Shown one piece after another: positions 1 through 64,000 of a DNA stretch of 64,000 bases (positions are counted from its first letter, which is position 1; each line of letters starts with the position of its first letter). Under the pieces are notes generated by a model that saw only the letters and a list, made by a program, of their open reading frames with translations, was not told the origin of the DNA and did no database searches. Origin of the DNA: Datnioides undecimradiatus. Its lineage: Eukaryota; Chordata; Actinopteri; Lobotiformes; Datnioididae. Location of the stretch: assembly GCA_008933995.1 (NCBI GenBank), contig WARS01000071.1:5672652-5736651 (forward strand), read 5' to 3'. The position numbers and the translations under genes were made by a program.

Positions 1-19
1 GAAGATAAAACGTGTTAAT

Positions 20-235
20 TGGTGAGCTTTAGAGGTGATGGCAGGTGGCATTTGTTAGCCAACTTAGCTGTTTCAGTGTTTGTCTTTTCCTTTAACAGAG
101 CTAAGCTAACTGGCTGCTAGCTGTAGCTTCATATACTGTATGCATATACATAAGCGTGATATCAAGCTACTCATTTAACTGTCAGTAAAACATTATTCCC
201 AAAATGTCAAACTGTTCCCCCAAAGATCCTTCTTT
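20..235 (-). mobile_element. Teleost long-TIR foldback MITE, copy A (half)
   Basis: Read on the - strand it begins AACAGTTTGACATTTTGGGA, carries GAAGCTACAGCTAGCAGCC and TTAGCTTAGC, and ends in CACCTCTAAAGCTCACC. This is the half-element I recognise as an abundant non-autonomous teleost repeat (related copies at 3618 and 9803). It has no coding capacity. Superfamily not assigned. Confidence 0.65.
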
Positions 236-1021
236 TTCATACACTCGATATAACTCAATATTTGTTGACAGCTTCTTCTCGTGATGAATGAGGTTTACAC
301 GGTTCCTAATTGGACGATCCATTGAAAAGTCGTGTTTTTGTGCACATTAATGCCATCAGGTGTTGCTCAGCTCGTCTCTACCCTGCAGACTCCTCCCTAC
401 GCGAGGGTCAGAGTGCTGCCACTGATTAAAAAGCCTCCATACATTAGCATCCATAATTTATAAGAGTTTAATGGGAGCAATAAATGTCATCCCCACTTGC
501 CTTACATGTGACATTGACAGACACATCGCCACGGCAAAGCAATCAGGGGTTTCAGCAGGATTGCGCGTGCAGTAGCCTGCAGAAACTGCAGTAAATGGTG
601 ACGGCTGGTGACCTTGTTGTTGAGTTCAGTAATCTAATGTTTCCCCCCAACCCATTTGGATCTCCAGGAGCCAAATGGAGGGGTGGAGGTAATTTAATTT
701 CTTCTTTAGCTGCTGGAGCAGATGGCTTGCACTGAAACTACAGGGCATGTGCAGCTGATCATCTCAGGGGATCCATAATGCACATACATGTAGATATGTG
801 GTATGTGCTGAAATATGTGCCTAAGGACATGAACCTATGTTTCTTCTGAATATCTGAATATAAAAGCTTTTATTTACCTCATAAGCTATAACATGCTGAT
901 GCTGTGGGTTGCTAAGGACCTCCTTTACATCATGTCACCATTTATCCTCACGTTTGTTACGAGAAATGTGCATTTATCCGTTCACCGTGATTCCATCTTT
1001 TCCTGTCCTTCCCCGGATCAG

Positions 1022-16830
<15,809 letters not shown>

Positions 16831-18850
16831 CTTTTAGCAGGAAGCAGAGCATGCAGCAGCTGAATGATATCAGATTCTGTCAGTCTGTTAGACGTTGACG
16901 TGTTTTCTGCAGCTACCCACACTACCAACATTTGCTCTCAGTCACTTTGATATCCACAGTCGTACGAAGTCATATTCTTTGTGCCTTTTTGCAGCCGACC
17001 TCTGGCTGGTGTTAAATGTCGATATCACTTTGAACTTTGTAAATGACCACAGTTCTGTCTGTTTCGCCGGTCAAACGGCCGCCACATTGTCTTTTTCTGG
17101 TGTATATTTCACTGCTCACTGCTCAACAAGGTATTTCAGACACCTTGGTTCACCCTACTTCCCTCACCCCTCTGTATCTCTGTCTTCAAGCTCCGTTCAC
17201 AGAGCGTCCCCTCTGAAGTAAACCCCCCCCCATTACTGTACAAAGACTGCATAGACGTTCACTTATACCTCATGAAGATACTGAGCAATAATAATGCAAC
17301 TGAACAAGACTATCGCCATCATCCATTTCCACTGCACCGCGCTGCGCCGATCTGGTCTGAGAGGAAACAGTGTGACGTGTTCGTACGATATCCTCTTTGT
17401 CTCACGTGGACACTTGCCTCCGACTTGTCATGTTGTTCCGTCTAACTGAATATTTGATTGTGATAATGCAAATCCCCTTTGACAGCAGGCGTGAAATCTA
17501 TATTCTGTAAATATTTGTAGAGAAACAAACGACAGAACCTATTGTAGATACTATACTAACTGAAGCCAAGCCCTGATTTTTATCACCATATTGTAATTCG
17601 TTATGATAAATCTCTACATATATATTATGTAAACATATGCAGTATATCTATATATTACATACGACAGCTACCCGATCATATTATTTATTATTGTCTGATG
17701 AGAACTTAGGTGAAAAGCTTTTTGTGAAGGCTCAAAAATGTAAACACAGAACTATGTCGTTACCCGCCCTAGTCATAAATGAATGTTTTGTAATATGCTG
17801 CTTGAGTGTGGATGTGGATACTCTACCGTGTCGTACCCTACTTCAGACGTCAGCAAAAGATGCCAAAAATATGCATACGGCGTGCATATTTCTTGTACTG
17901 TTAATATCGTGTATGTGGGGTCAGAAGAAAACCACGATCTAGATTCTAGAGAGTGCTGTGCCCATCGTGCCACGTACAGTTGCCTTGGTAACATAAACCA
18001 CTTTATCCTAACCACTGATGTTTCTTACTGTGAAAACCCTTCGCTCTGAGGTCTCTAATACGTGAGAGGTGGGTGGGCCGTTTAGTAATTTCAGTCATGC
18101 CAAAAAAACAAAGAGAGAACACAAAAAAAAAGAAAGGCCCTTACTGTAAATCAACAAAAACAATGATCATAAGCCTCTGCAGAACCTGAGCTCAGCGTCG
18201 CGTCTAAGATGGCAGAATAGAATAGCACATCGTTTTGTTTTGCCCTCTTTTTTAAAGCAATTCAGTTGCGAGCGGGTGAAAAGTGGATACTGTGAGATGT
18301 TATTTTTCTATGAAATTATCTTTTTTGAAATACTCAGGTTTTCAGATACTTTTTGCTCTAGACAAGCCATTGGGAAAGTAAAAGCTACACAGGAGTGACT
18401 CCACGCCATTTTCACAACACCGAGTGGGTTGGTATTATTTAAATGTTATTTAAAATGCACTGTTGTGTTGATCCTTTTATGGCAGCATTAGGAGACGCAG
18501 ACTGTTACGGCTGCACAGCCCATAGTTACCTAAAGACTGATGCTCTGAGTGAAGTCATTCCTTCATGTGTGCCCGCAGAGCTGAAGTGAATTGCTCCGTG
18601 TGCCCCCTCCCCATCATGTTTGCATTGCTGTGCAGCCCGGCGATGGCAGTGCAGTGACCAAACCAACATACTGTACCCCCACCCCAACCCACAACCACAC
18701 AGAGTAGCTTGCTAGCCTATATGTAAGACTTATTTTATAACGTTTGCTAATGTTCTTTTTTTAGACTTTCATTTCCTAAGGGGGATTATATGGCCGGACT
18801 GTAAACACGTTCTAATAAAACTCCAAATAAACTGCTGAACCAATTTCCTC
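16831..18850 (+). other. magix: magix 3' UTR
   Basis: About 2.0 kb between the magix stop and tandem polyadenylation hexamers. The later part is AT-rich, with several TGTAAATA-like (Pumilio-type) words near 17.5 kb. No further coding exon or ORF of interest is seen. The extent is inferred from the poly(A) signals. Confidence 0.65.
18814..18831 (+). terminator. magix: magix tandem poly(A) signals
   Basis: AATAAA at 18814-18819 and again at 18826-18831. A T-rich stretch and a long poly-T run (about 18882-18904) follow downstream, as expected for a cleavage region. Cleavage probably falls at about 18845. Confidence 0.7.
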
Positions 18851-21840
18851 CTTTGGTCATGCATGTCTTTCTTTTTATTGCTTTTTTTTTTTTTTTTTTT
18901 TTTTAAAGCACCAGAAAAGCCGCCATAATGGACGGCAGATGGCAGCAAAATGACAGGCTGCAGCACATTTAGGAGAGATGGGGGATTGGACATGATAAAG
19001 GTGTGAGTGAGACACAGAGAGAGGGGGAGAATTCAGGTTATTTTAAGGATCCCATAAGACATATAGAGGGGCTGCATATGCAAAAACAGGGTAAGCAGTG
19101 TTGTCTGACAATAAGATAAAACGAAGACTGAAGAACTCTGTTGCTGCAGACGGTGCAGAAGGGGAGATCAGCTCTGATCATTTCCCACAGATCAATTATT
19201 AAACCGCGCTTTTCGCGAGAACAGGGATTTCACATTTTCCATGGAGGCTCTCCGCTCAGTCTGATATTAGTGTCAAATACTGTACAGCGCGGCAGCATCA
19301 CCTGTGCGCGATATTACGGAGAGAGAGAGAGGGGGAGAGAGGAGTTTGTGAATTTATAGCCAGTGTCTCTCTTCAGATATGAGCACTTAAGAACTGCCAC
19401 TAAAAATAACATCGCTCTGAGGCCTGTCTTTCTCTCATGTTGTCCTAAGCCGCATCCTTCTGTTCAAGTCAACTCAGAAGCAAATAAATAAATAAATAAA
19501 TAAATAAATATCATCGCAGGATAATAACAACGCAGCCCTAACTCTTCCGCAGATCGGGCCTATGTATTTCACCTATGAGGAGACGTTGACGACAGAAGAG
19601 TGGAGGCACTTTCTCCGTTTCGCAGGCATTGCATTACAGTGTGCAGTGTTGTTTTCTGCATGTGCACTCCGGATTCATAGGCGCTCAACAGGGTTCCTGA
19701 GGTCCGTAAAGTCACACAGATGCAAAACCAGACTCAGACGGTACCTTCAAAATAAAATATCATTTGTAAACGTTGCATTTATTCCGCAGAAAAAAATCGA
19801 CTTATGGCATGATAAAACTATTTTTATTTAATTTTATTTTTTGGAAAATGATGCATTGTAACCCTAAGTTGGCCTCTATACCGGAAAATACTATGACCTG
19901 TTCAACTGGGTAAGTAGAACTACTTTCTTTTGCGTTGTTCTCACTGTGATGATTTAAAAACTCTCAAATGTCCACGACATATCTCAACAAAACTGAAATA
20001 TTTTGGTGAAAAGATGATCGGAAACAGTTTGTATTGGGCTCAGTTCTGCAAAGATTGTCCCTCAAAAGCCTGGAAACGAGGCCAAGGTGGATTGTTTCTC
20101 CTGTTCTGTGCAATAGGCTAAATGTCTTGTCAGTAATTTATTTATTCCGGTGTAGATGTAAGGGGAGTGATGAAGGTCGGTAAATCTCCTTGTGAATAGA
20201 CAATTTGTTTTTGGTTGTTTACTTTGTTTAACCATTTTTATTTACTTTGTGGTATCGTAGCTGTTGCATGAAAATGTACGGCCTATGAAACAACGTGGGC
20301 ATAATAACACAACTTTCATCCGCAATTTGGATTTTCATGAATCATTTTGCAGGAGATGTGGTCTTCATTTTCCACCCTGGGGTCAACTGCGACGTGCGAC
20401 GCTCTTTTATTTTGAAAACCTTAACCGGAAGTCAGGTGTTATTATGCCCGACTTGACGTTGATGCGCTCAGAGGAAAAGCCGCACGCATCGCTGCGGTTC
20501 AGACGCTCCAGGAGTGAAACCTCTCTGTGTTTCTGCGCCACCGCAAAGAAGAACCGCCGACACACTCCTGCGTGGATTACCGACCTGACACAGCCGAAAC
20601 CCGCCTCAGATAAGTAGGAAACAACTCAGCCTGTTCGTTTAAACCGATTTCAGATCAGCGCCGAAAGCGGCAAACACGAAAGTACAGTTTTAAAGATTTG
20701 CCACAGCCAAACGAGACTTTCGGGTTGTCCAAAAATAATAATCCGAACAGTTGCTGATCCTTAAAGAGGGGACGCGCTTTTTCCTTTCTCTAAATCACCT
20801 TCTTCTTTTTTTTTTTTTTTTTTTTATGAATGCGTGACTTGGAAGTAAACTCTGCGTTATTCACGGATGAAAAAAGCCCAGAGACACGCAGGTCGGGAGC
20901 TAATCTGAATTAAAAGCGCTAGGATGTAGTTTTGTCGGAGCAGAGGCGGAGGGAGGGGATTCGGACCCCGAGAATGAACTTAGTGAGCCACCACTGCTTA
21001 CTTTCTGTGCCGTAAAGACACATCGAGCCATGGGTTGAAAGCGACGATGATCGACTGCGGGGATATTCAACGTGGGAGGGAGCAGCATTTTCTGTGTTAT
21101 GTAATGATTGACAGCGCCTGATAATTAGTGGTACATACTAAATCAAACCACCCCCCCCATTACCCCTATCCCCCCTTTCCCCTGTATGTCGAGGAGGCTA
21201 AAGAGAGCTTAATGTGTTTGCGAGGTTTCACACTGAACTACCATCAAAGCGTTTGAAGTTAATGAGCAGGATATACAGGTTGGTACACACCTTCATATTC
21301 TACTCAAGTCCTCTGCGTGTTTGTTTGCTGCGAGAGCCACCAAAGCACGTTGAAGTTCATTGCTGATCTCTGAGCTGTCACTGCCTCTTCCCAGAACAAG
21401 CTCGGTCGTTCTTCTAATATCTTCACTGAAAGAGTTCATTGTCATCATGTTGCTCCAAACTCTCGACCCGCTCCGTGCTGGCGTGGCATCGCCTTTCAGA
21501 ATGATTGTTATTTCAGGAAATGTGACAATCGACGGTGTCTTGAGCTTCTTTTTGAGCTTTGAACTCTTTTCTCAGCATTGCAACGTTTTTAATGGCCACT
21601 AAGATGCTATAATGCTCATTTTTGACCTCAGATTTGGGGATATGTAGTCATTCTGAGCATCTCAACTTCTTAATCTCTGTGACTTCCTGTTTCTGAAGAA
21701 CTGAAGACATTAGTTAATCTTCACTAGAGCCTTCGTTGGTCCCTCCCTCCCCCCAACTCATTAGGGCTGGTGGGGGGGGTTGGATCTCGGCCCCCACGGG
21801 GTCGAAACTCTGGTGGTGGTCATACCCTTAGAGGCCCACC
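18851..21840 (+). other. magix-iqsec2 intergenic DNA and iqsec2 upstream region
   Basis: Holds poly-T runs (18882-18904 and about 20808-20825), an (AAAT)n microsatellite at 19482-19510 and a CpG-richer stretch at about 20360-20620, which may be part of the iqsec2 promoter or an untranslated first exon. Just before the iqsec2 ATG there is a GC-rich stretch (21740-21840), probably 5' UTR. No TATA box is obvious. No coding sequence was recognised; a 117-codon open frame at 20264-20617 resembles nothing I know. Confidence 0.5.
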
Positions 21841-46917
<25,077 letters not shown>

Positions 46918-47482
46918 CGGGGCTGGAAGCTGGCTGGGTACAGGGGGCAGCTCAAATCAAGCCTATCAACCGGATAGTACCGTGGTGTGAGCAGGATGTG
47001 GGGCCCCAGGGGTCAGAGGTCAGATTATAGAATGGAGGAGGTTGGCAGAACGAAGCCTAGGACCAAGTCTGCCAGGACAGAAAGTAACAGCAGCAGCGCT
47101 AGTGACCCAAGAGAGGAAAAGCGCCAGTTTGCCCGCCTCTCTGCTACTTTCCTCGTTCCCACATATGTAGGCGGAGACAAAAAGCACAGTGAGAGTTAAA
47201 TTGGCGTGTGCACACACCCATGAAACCTGCACACAGATACACACACACACACGCACATTCCCCACAACAAGCAACTACACACAATATCAGAAGGGGTCTA
47301 TAGCCATATAATTTAAGATGAAACTAAATCTATATCCTAGGTATATACGCCTCAGTTTTAACTGTTAGGGGGTCTAGTTGAGTCTGTATGAGACTATTTA
47401 CATGTACAGTACCAAAATGTGATAATGTGACACTGGAGAAGCAGGGGCCATATATGTATCAGCGCACATAGGGATATATGTA

Positions 47483-47488
47483 AATAAA
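47483..47488 (+). terminator. iqsec2: iqsec2 proximal poly(A) signal
   Basis: AATAAA about 570 bp past the stop, which would give a short 3' UTR form. Confidence 0.5.
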
Positions 47489-48195
47489 GACTAAACCACC
47501 AAATGCATTCCAGCGAGTTTGGCATTAAAAACAGCAGAGAGTTGCAAAAAAAAAATGTCCCTTGCAATAACCATTTGCCTTGGCTTCATGGTGTCCCCGT
47601 CCATTCCTGCAGGTTCCGCTTTGCTGACAGACACCTTTTTTTCTAAAGAAGACCTCAGATATGTTGCTTTGTCTTAAACTTCTAAAACCAAGTACACGGT
47701 TTACTGACAACCTTTTATATGGTCTTTTACATGTCCTTAGAGGGCCACCCGGCTTTAATGCATTTCCTTGTGGGGAGTATGGGGAATTAATGGTAATCAA
47801 TAATATATTTTGAATGTTTCTGGAAGCTTCTTGCTGTTTTATCGATATTATAATATACCTGCTATGAGTATGATGAGATATTGTCAATAATTGTTTTGAT
47901 CAGTGATTAATTATATCAGCAGATGTTTGTACATGGTTATAGAGAGTATATGCACATATTAATTCCTCAGTTTGCCCCATCGTGCCATGGTTTCCATTGA
48001 GTTCATCTTTTAATAGTGTAGTATTATTGATTGTTGAAAATAATGAGGTTTAGTTTTGTTCAAATTGATTTGAACGTCGACAATGTTCCTCTTTTTTTTC
48101 TGTTTTGTTTGATGTGAGCGAACAGGTGCACAATTTCTCAAATGGGGTCGACTAACGAGCTTAGACACTGAATGGAATTTTAGTTATTGTTTCAT

Positions 48196-48237
48196 TTATA
48201 TATATAATATAAATATATATATATATAAATATATATT
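48196..48237 (+). repeat. (AT)n tract in iqsec2 3' UTR
   Basis: AT/ATA-rich low-complexity run of about 40 bp that could form a hairpin in the RNA. Confidence 0.8.
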
Positions 48238-49340
48238 TTTGAGGCTCCCGGTATTAGGAAAAAAAGGCTTAAACACGGTTGGGGAAATTGGAACAAGACA
48301 TAGTCGCAGACATTATACAGGGCGCCTATGCTCATTTCCTCGCAGTCATCAGATTTAGTCATTGTGTGTTTTTCTATGTTTTGAAGAAGCACGCTTTTAC
48401 ATGAGGTTTTGTGGTTTTGCACACGTGATGTCTTAAGTCAGAAATGGCCTTCTTCTAATCCTCCCTCTTCTGCCACTTTTTAGAAATCTCTTATTACATT
48501 TTATGATGCCACGGCATCCTGCTGAGGGCTTCTTGTTCAAAAACACAACAGGAGTCAAGAATGTAAATTAGCCTACAGGTACATACTGTATTCCCCCCCT
48601 TTTTTCTGTGGGCTTTGTGTAAGTGTTGCCCCTTTTGCTACTGCATTTTATGAGGCTGTAATTGAGCACTGATGTGGTCTACCTTCAGTGCCATTGATTA
48701 CCAAGGGAAAAACTACATATATTCTGATTTAGGAGAGAATGAATGGGCGAGGACGAAGGGGGGAAAAAGTAAACAGGGGGAAAAAAGCCACCGAAAGAGA
48801 GGACAAAGCTCAAGATCTGAATCCTCAAAAAAGGATTTTAAGAAAGTTTGGAGAGAGTCGGGAATGTCAGCTGAAGATTTTATAAGTATATGTTGGCTAG
48901 CCTTTTAATTTAATGGTGTCCTTTTTGACTCTTCTTGCATGAATATATCTGCACTTATTGAATAGATTGTACTGTATAAACCTGAATGTACATATTATAC
49001 TATACATAGGCTTCTTATCATAATTATGGGAAGGACTCCTCCCATTCTGTATTCAGGTGCGTGCATGTGAGTGCCACTAAGTATGTACATACAAAAGAGG
49101 GACAGGGATAGGAGATGTTGGCCAAAAGGGTTGTTGATTTCTTTTTTCTTTTCTTATTATTTCAGACTGAAGATGAGAGAATGAGTTAACATGATACAAA
49201 TCGAAGCCTAAAAAAAGTTTTATGTCAGTGCACTTATTGATATCATTTTAAACAAATGATTTCAATTTTTTCTTTGTGTATGTATTATGTGTACTGAAAG
49301 AATAGAGAATTGAGATGTGAATATTTATTGCTTCTGATAA

Positions 49341-49346
49341 ATTAAA
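49341..49346 (+). terminator. iqsec2: iqsec2 distal poly(A) signal
   Basis: ATTAAA, the commonest variant hexamer, followed within 25 bases by a GT-rich stretch (CTGGTCTGTGTGTA) that fits a downstream element. Confidence 0.55.
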
Positions 49347-49365
49347 GTGTCCTTGCAGTGAACTG

Positions 49366-50240
49366 GTCTGTGTGTACTTTCTATATAAAACTCCCATCAT
49401 TAAAATGCCTCATGGCATTATAACATTACCTAACCTTGCCAGATTAAGAGGCATATCAATTATTCATATACCATTAATTATATATGTTTAGATCTTACTT
49501 TGCACATAAAATATTCACAGAATATAGAATTTAATAAACTGAAAAAAGTTCAAGATAATATTTTTCTAATGATATGATTGCAAATGTAGCATAATATCAA
49601 TAACAACCTATTTATAAGGAGCCCCTCTCCCTGTAACCACATAATCACAGTGAAGTGCCAGTGAATTTAGGACAGTTTCACAGTATTTCATAAATTAATT
49701 CTACTGGGTAACAAAAAGGGAAAGAAAATAAAAGAGAAAGAAGTATTACCAAGCTCTAATGTAAGATATAAAACCGTAATTCTAAATTATCCATGCAGTG
49801 TTAATACAGTACAATGAGCATGGGACGTTGCTCAAATATGTGCTATAAGTGAAACTATTATGCTTTTTTTTATTTTACAATGCCGGCCACATGAATCCTG
49901 AAAAGATATATCACTTCTAACTGCCATTTAATAACAACCAAACAGAACATAAAAGAGCTAAATGTGACACCTTGTCGACCATCAGCTGTTATAAAAGAAT
50001 AATAACGTGACGCTACGCACGTCCGGGGCCACGCATGAGTACGTTTTCTTGTTATGGTATATGACGTACTTTTAAATTGAAATATATATAAATATAATTC
50101 CATTGTTATGACAGTATTTAAATTGGGTTTTGTTTTTTTTTATTTAATCAGCTTCATAAAATAAAATACTGTGCTTTTTCCTCAGGTGGTCTCGTTGTGG
50201 TTACATGACTTTTTGGCGTACGTGCGTACTACTTTCAGGG
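49366..50240 (+). other. iqsec2-kdm5c intergenic DNA
   Basis: AT-rich, about 0.9 kb, without a gene on either strand that I can support. Short distance between tandem genes. Confidence 0.55.
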
Positions 50241-51076
50241 AGTAAACGTGAGGGACGTGGTGTGAAGATGAAGAGGTTGTGCTTCGGTCGTGAGAAAAAA
50301 AAAACTAAGATGGCGTCTCGTCAAGAAAGATAGGATGGCCTGAAGAGAGTGATGATGTTGGTCGAAAATGATTGATAACGACACAGTTGATGAAGTTTGA
50401 GACTTTCATTTATTATCAAACGAACCTCTGCCATCAAAGTCTTGAGCCGGTGTGTTTGACAGAACGGAGTATATGGAGAACTGAGCCCGAAAAACGGTCA
50501 ACTTTGCTAGCAGCGATAGCTAGCTAACTGGACCCGAGCACAGCTGGCCACCGTTAGCTAAATCACCAGTCATCACAACAACAGAGGAAGGAGAGCGGCC
50601 AACTGCCCTATCATACCCCGGGACATCGAGGTGTCTTCGGTCAGTGTCGGGACTACAATGAGACATTTGTAGTGTAAAACTATCAACAAATAACTGCATG
50701 TTGCATTTCTCATTGCATATACATAAAAACGACAAACGTTAACTAGCTGGTGGTTAGCGTCGATTGGGTTATGTAGGTTAGCTCGTCTGCGGTTATATTT
50801 GTTGACTTTTCCCTTCGGCTACCTAGTTAACGTTAGCTAACTGATGCTAGTCACCCAAAACCAGTGAGAGGCGACGGGACTGAAAAAGCGGAGGCCTTGA
50901 TGCTAACGTTAGCCATAAGCGGCGTTATCGCCTCTCATAACCGAACAATAGGCAAATAATTTGACTTCAGTATTGCCCGAAGAAGGGAAATGAATGACAC
51001 TTTGCTAACGCGCCCTTAATAACTTAAATTTAGAGACTTTTTCCTTTGTTCCTCTTTTTATGGCTGTTGCTGCAAG
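50241..51076 (+). promoter_or_regulatory. kdm5c: kdm5c promoter / untranslated first exon region
   Basis: Composition changes here from AT-rich to more CpG-containing. It includes a YY1-type word AAGATGGCGTC (50307-50317), often placed just downstream of TATA-less start sites. An AAG|GTAAGG donor at 51077 could splice to the coding exon acceptor at 52280. Between 50.5 and 51.15 kb the DNA is packed with GTTAGC/AACGTTAGC words. Exact start site not determinable. Confidence 0.5.
50268..50333 (+). other. Possible upstream ORF in kdm5c 5' UTR
   Basis: ATG at 50268 opens MKRLCFGREKKKTKMASRQE, then Arg and a stop at 50331-50333. A second ATG lies in the same frame inside the YY1-type word at 50310. 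It is a real leader ORF only if transcription starts upstream of 50268 or 50310. Confidence 0.35.
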
Positions 51077-52119
51077 GTAAGGTTAGTTAAAACACCAGTT
51101 CTCCCAAGTTTAGTAGCTAGTAACGTTGGCTAACAGTTGTCAGCTAATAGATAACACGGTATCTGGTTATTGGTATGGGTAACAAGATGTAAGTCACATC
51201 GACATGTAAGTGTGTTTATTTGGCTTATTTATTTCGAGTAATTGTGTCGCCTGTCTCGGTAAAGCCTATTAAACAATCTAGCCCAGCCCACTGGCGAGTA
51301 GTGATGCCTTCATGGCCTTCCATACCTTAGGGTTCATGGCCTCCACGCCATTGTTTCCCTGAAGGCCCATGGAGAATATGATTAATAGGATACATAACAC
51401 TTAAATCTCAGAATCAACTTGTGTTCATTTATTACATAATTTTAGTGTGCAATGTCCAAGGACAAAGACTCCTTCACATTTAGATTTCAAGGAGTATTTA
51501 TTGCTTAAGTGCACACAGAGATGTTGCCATCACTTGTGTTTTTTAATAATTGAATTGTTCTGTACGAGAAGCTGTAAAGAATGTCTTGAAACTTTTGACC
51601 GTTTTCATCCTGGGCCTTGTTGATTCACCGGAGCATGGTATTTGTTTTGTTGTGTCTGATGTTGGGGGAGGGGTCTTTAACAAGGACCACTTTAAGGACA
51701 AGAAAATCCTTATCCTCTGTTTTTTTTTTTTTTTTAATGTCTCTTGCTGTTGTGTTTGCAGTTGACAATATTAGAGTGCTTTACTATGCCAGGATGTAAT
51801 AGTTGTGTAAGCAAAAACAAACAAACACAGTAGCCCTTGAAATGAGTGTTTTAATGTGCTTTTTATTGTTTGACACACTAATTCATTTTCCTTGTTATTG
51901 CTCTGGGTTTTCATGCTACATTGCTTTTGTAAAATTGATTCTGTCCACAAATCCCTTGTGTCAGTTAACTGTTTTAGGAACATTAATTGAAAATTCGAGT
52001 CTTGTTTTAATGTCCTTTCTTAAGACAAAATTCTGGCCCCTGAGCCGCAATGTGTGTTTACACCACTCTGAACGGTCCCACCATATGTTGAGATTAACAA
52101 GTTATGAAGCAAAAATTGA

Positions 52120-64000
<11,881 letters not shown>

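Larger units (their letters stand above)
46918..49365 (+). other. iqsec2: iqsec2 3' UTR
   Basis: About 2.4 kb between the stop and the distal poly(A) signal. AT-rich, with an (AT)n tract at 48196-48237. There is a proximal AATAAA at 47483. No coding potential beyond the first 75 bases, where the out-of-frame PDZ-ligand codons lie. Confidence 0.65.

Noticed and set aside
20264-20617. 117-codon frame upstream of iqsec2
   Set aside because: No recognisable family, no splice link to the iqsec2 ATG exon; may be part of a promoter or untranslated exon.

Overview
The window is vertebrate nuclear DNA and almost certainly from a ray-finned (teleost) fish. Genes are split by GT-AG introns of about 80 bp to 17.6 kb. 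Introns carry CA/TG microsatellites and several dispersed repeats I recognise from teleost genomes. The three genes are close to mammalian X-linked genes but organised compactly. All supported genes lie on the + strand, in the order magix - iqsec2 - kdm5c. Human MAGIX, IQSEC2 and KDM5C all lie on Xp11, so this looks like a conserved synteny block. No viral or virus-like element was recognised. The named orthologies rest on remembered family sequences, since no search could be run.

Region by region. (1) 1-18850: the 3' two thirds of a MAGI-type scaffold gene, best called magix. Thirteen coding exons (1022-16830) encode a linker, one WW domain, four PDZ domains and a basic/acidic low-complexity tail. 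The guanylate-kinase-like part must lie upstream of the window. A 2 kb 3' UTR ends at paired AATAAA signals near 18.82 kb. (2) 18851-21840: intergenic DNA and the iqsec2 promoter/5' UTR. (3) 21841-49365: iqsec2, an Arf guanine-nucleotide exchange factor with an N-terminal coiled coil, IQ motif, Sec7 and PH domains and a proline/histidine-rich tail. Its first intron is 17.6 kb and holds an in-frame cassette exon (32566-32739) and a TIR-bounded transposon relic. (4) 50.2 kb to the window end: kdm5c, a JmjC H3K4 demethylase. A TATA-less-looking promoter region with a YY1-type motif precedes it. Coding exons run through JmjN, ARID, PHD1, JmjC, C5HC2 zinc finger and PLU-1 regions before the window cuts it off.

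How they relate. MAGIX-type proteins are PDZ scaffolds, IQSEC2 is a postsynaptic Arf-GEF whose mammalian form ends in a class I PDZ ligand, and KDM5C is a chromatin regulator. IQSEC2 and KDM5C are both X-linked intellectual disability genes in humans. The most interesting observations are: the fish magix keeps a near-complete MAGI layout although the mammalian protein is short; a frame-switching optional exon in front of its tail; two GC-AG introns; a stop-free 144-bp intron in iqsec2; and an out-of-frame remnant of the iqsec2 PDZ ligand (-STVV) just past the in-frame stop. No wholly new molecular system was found.
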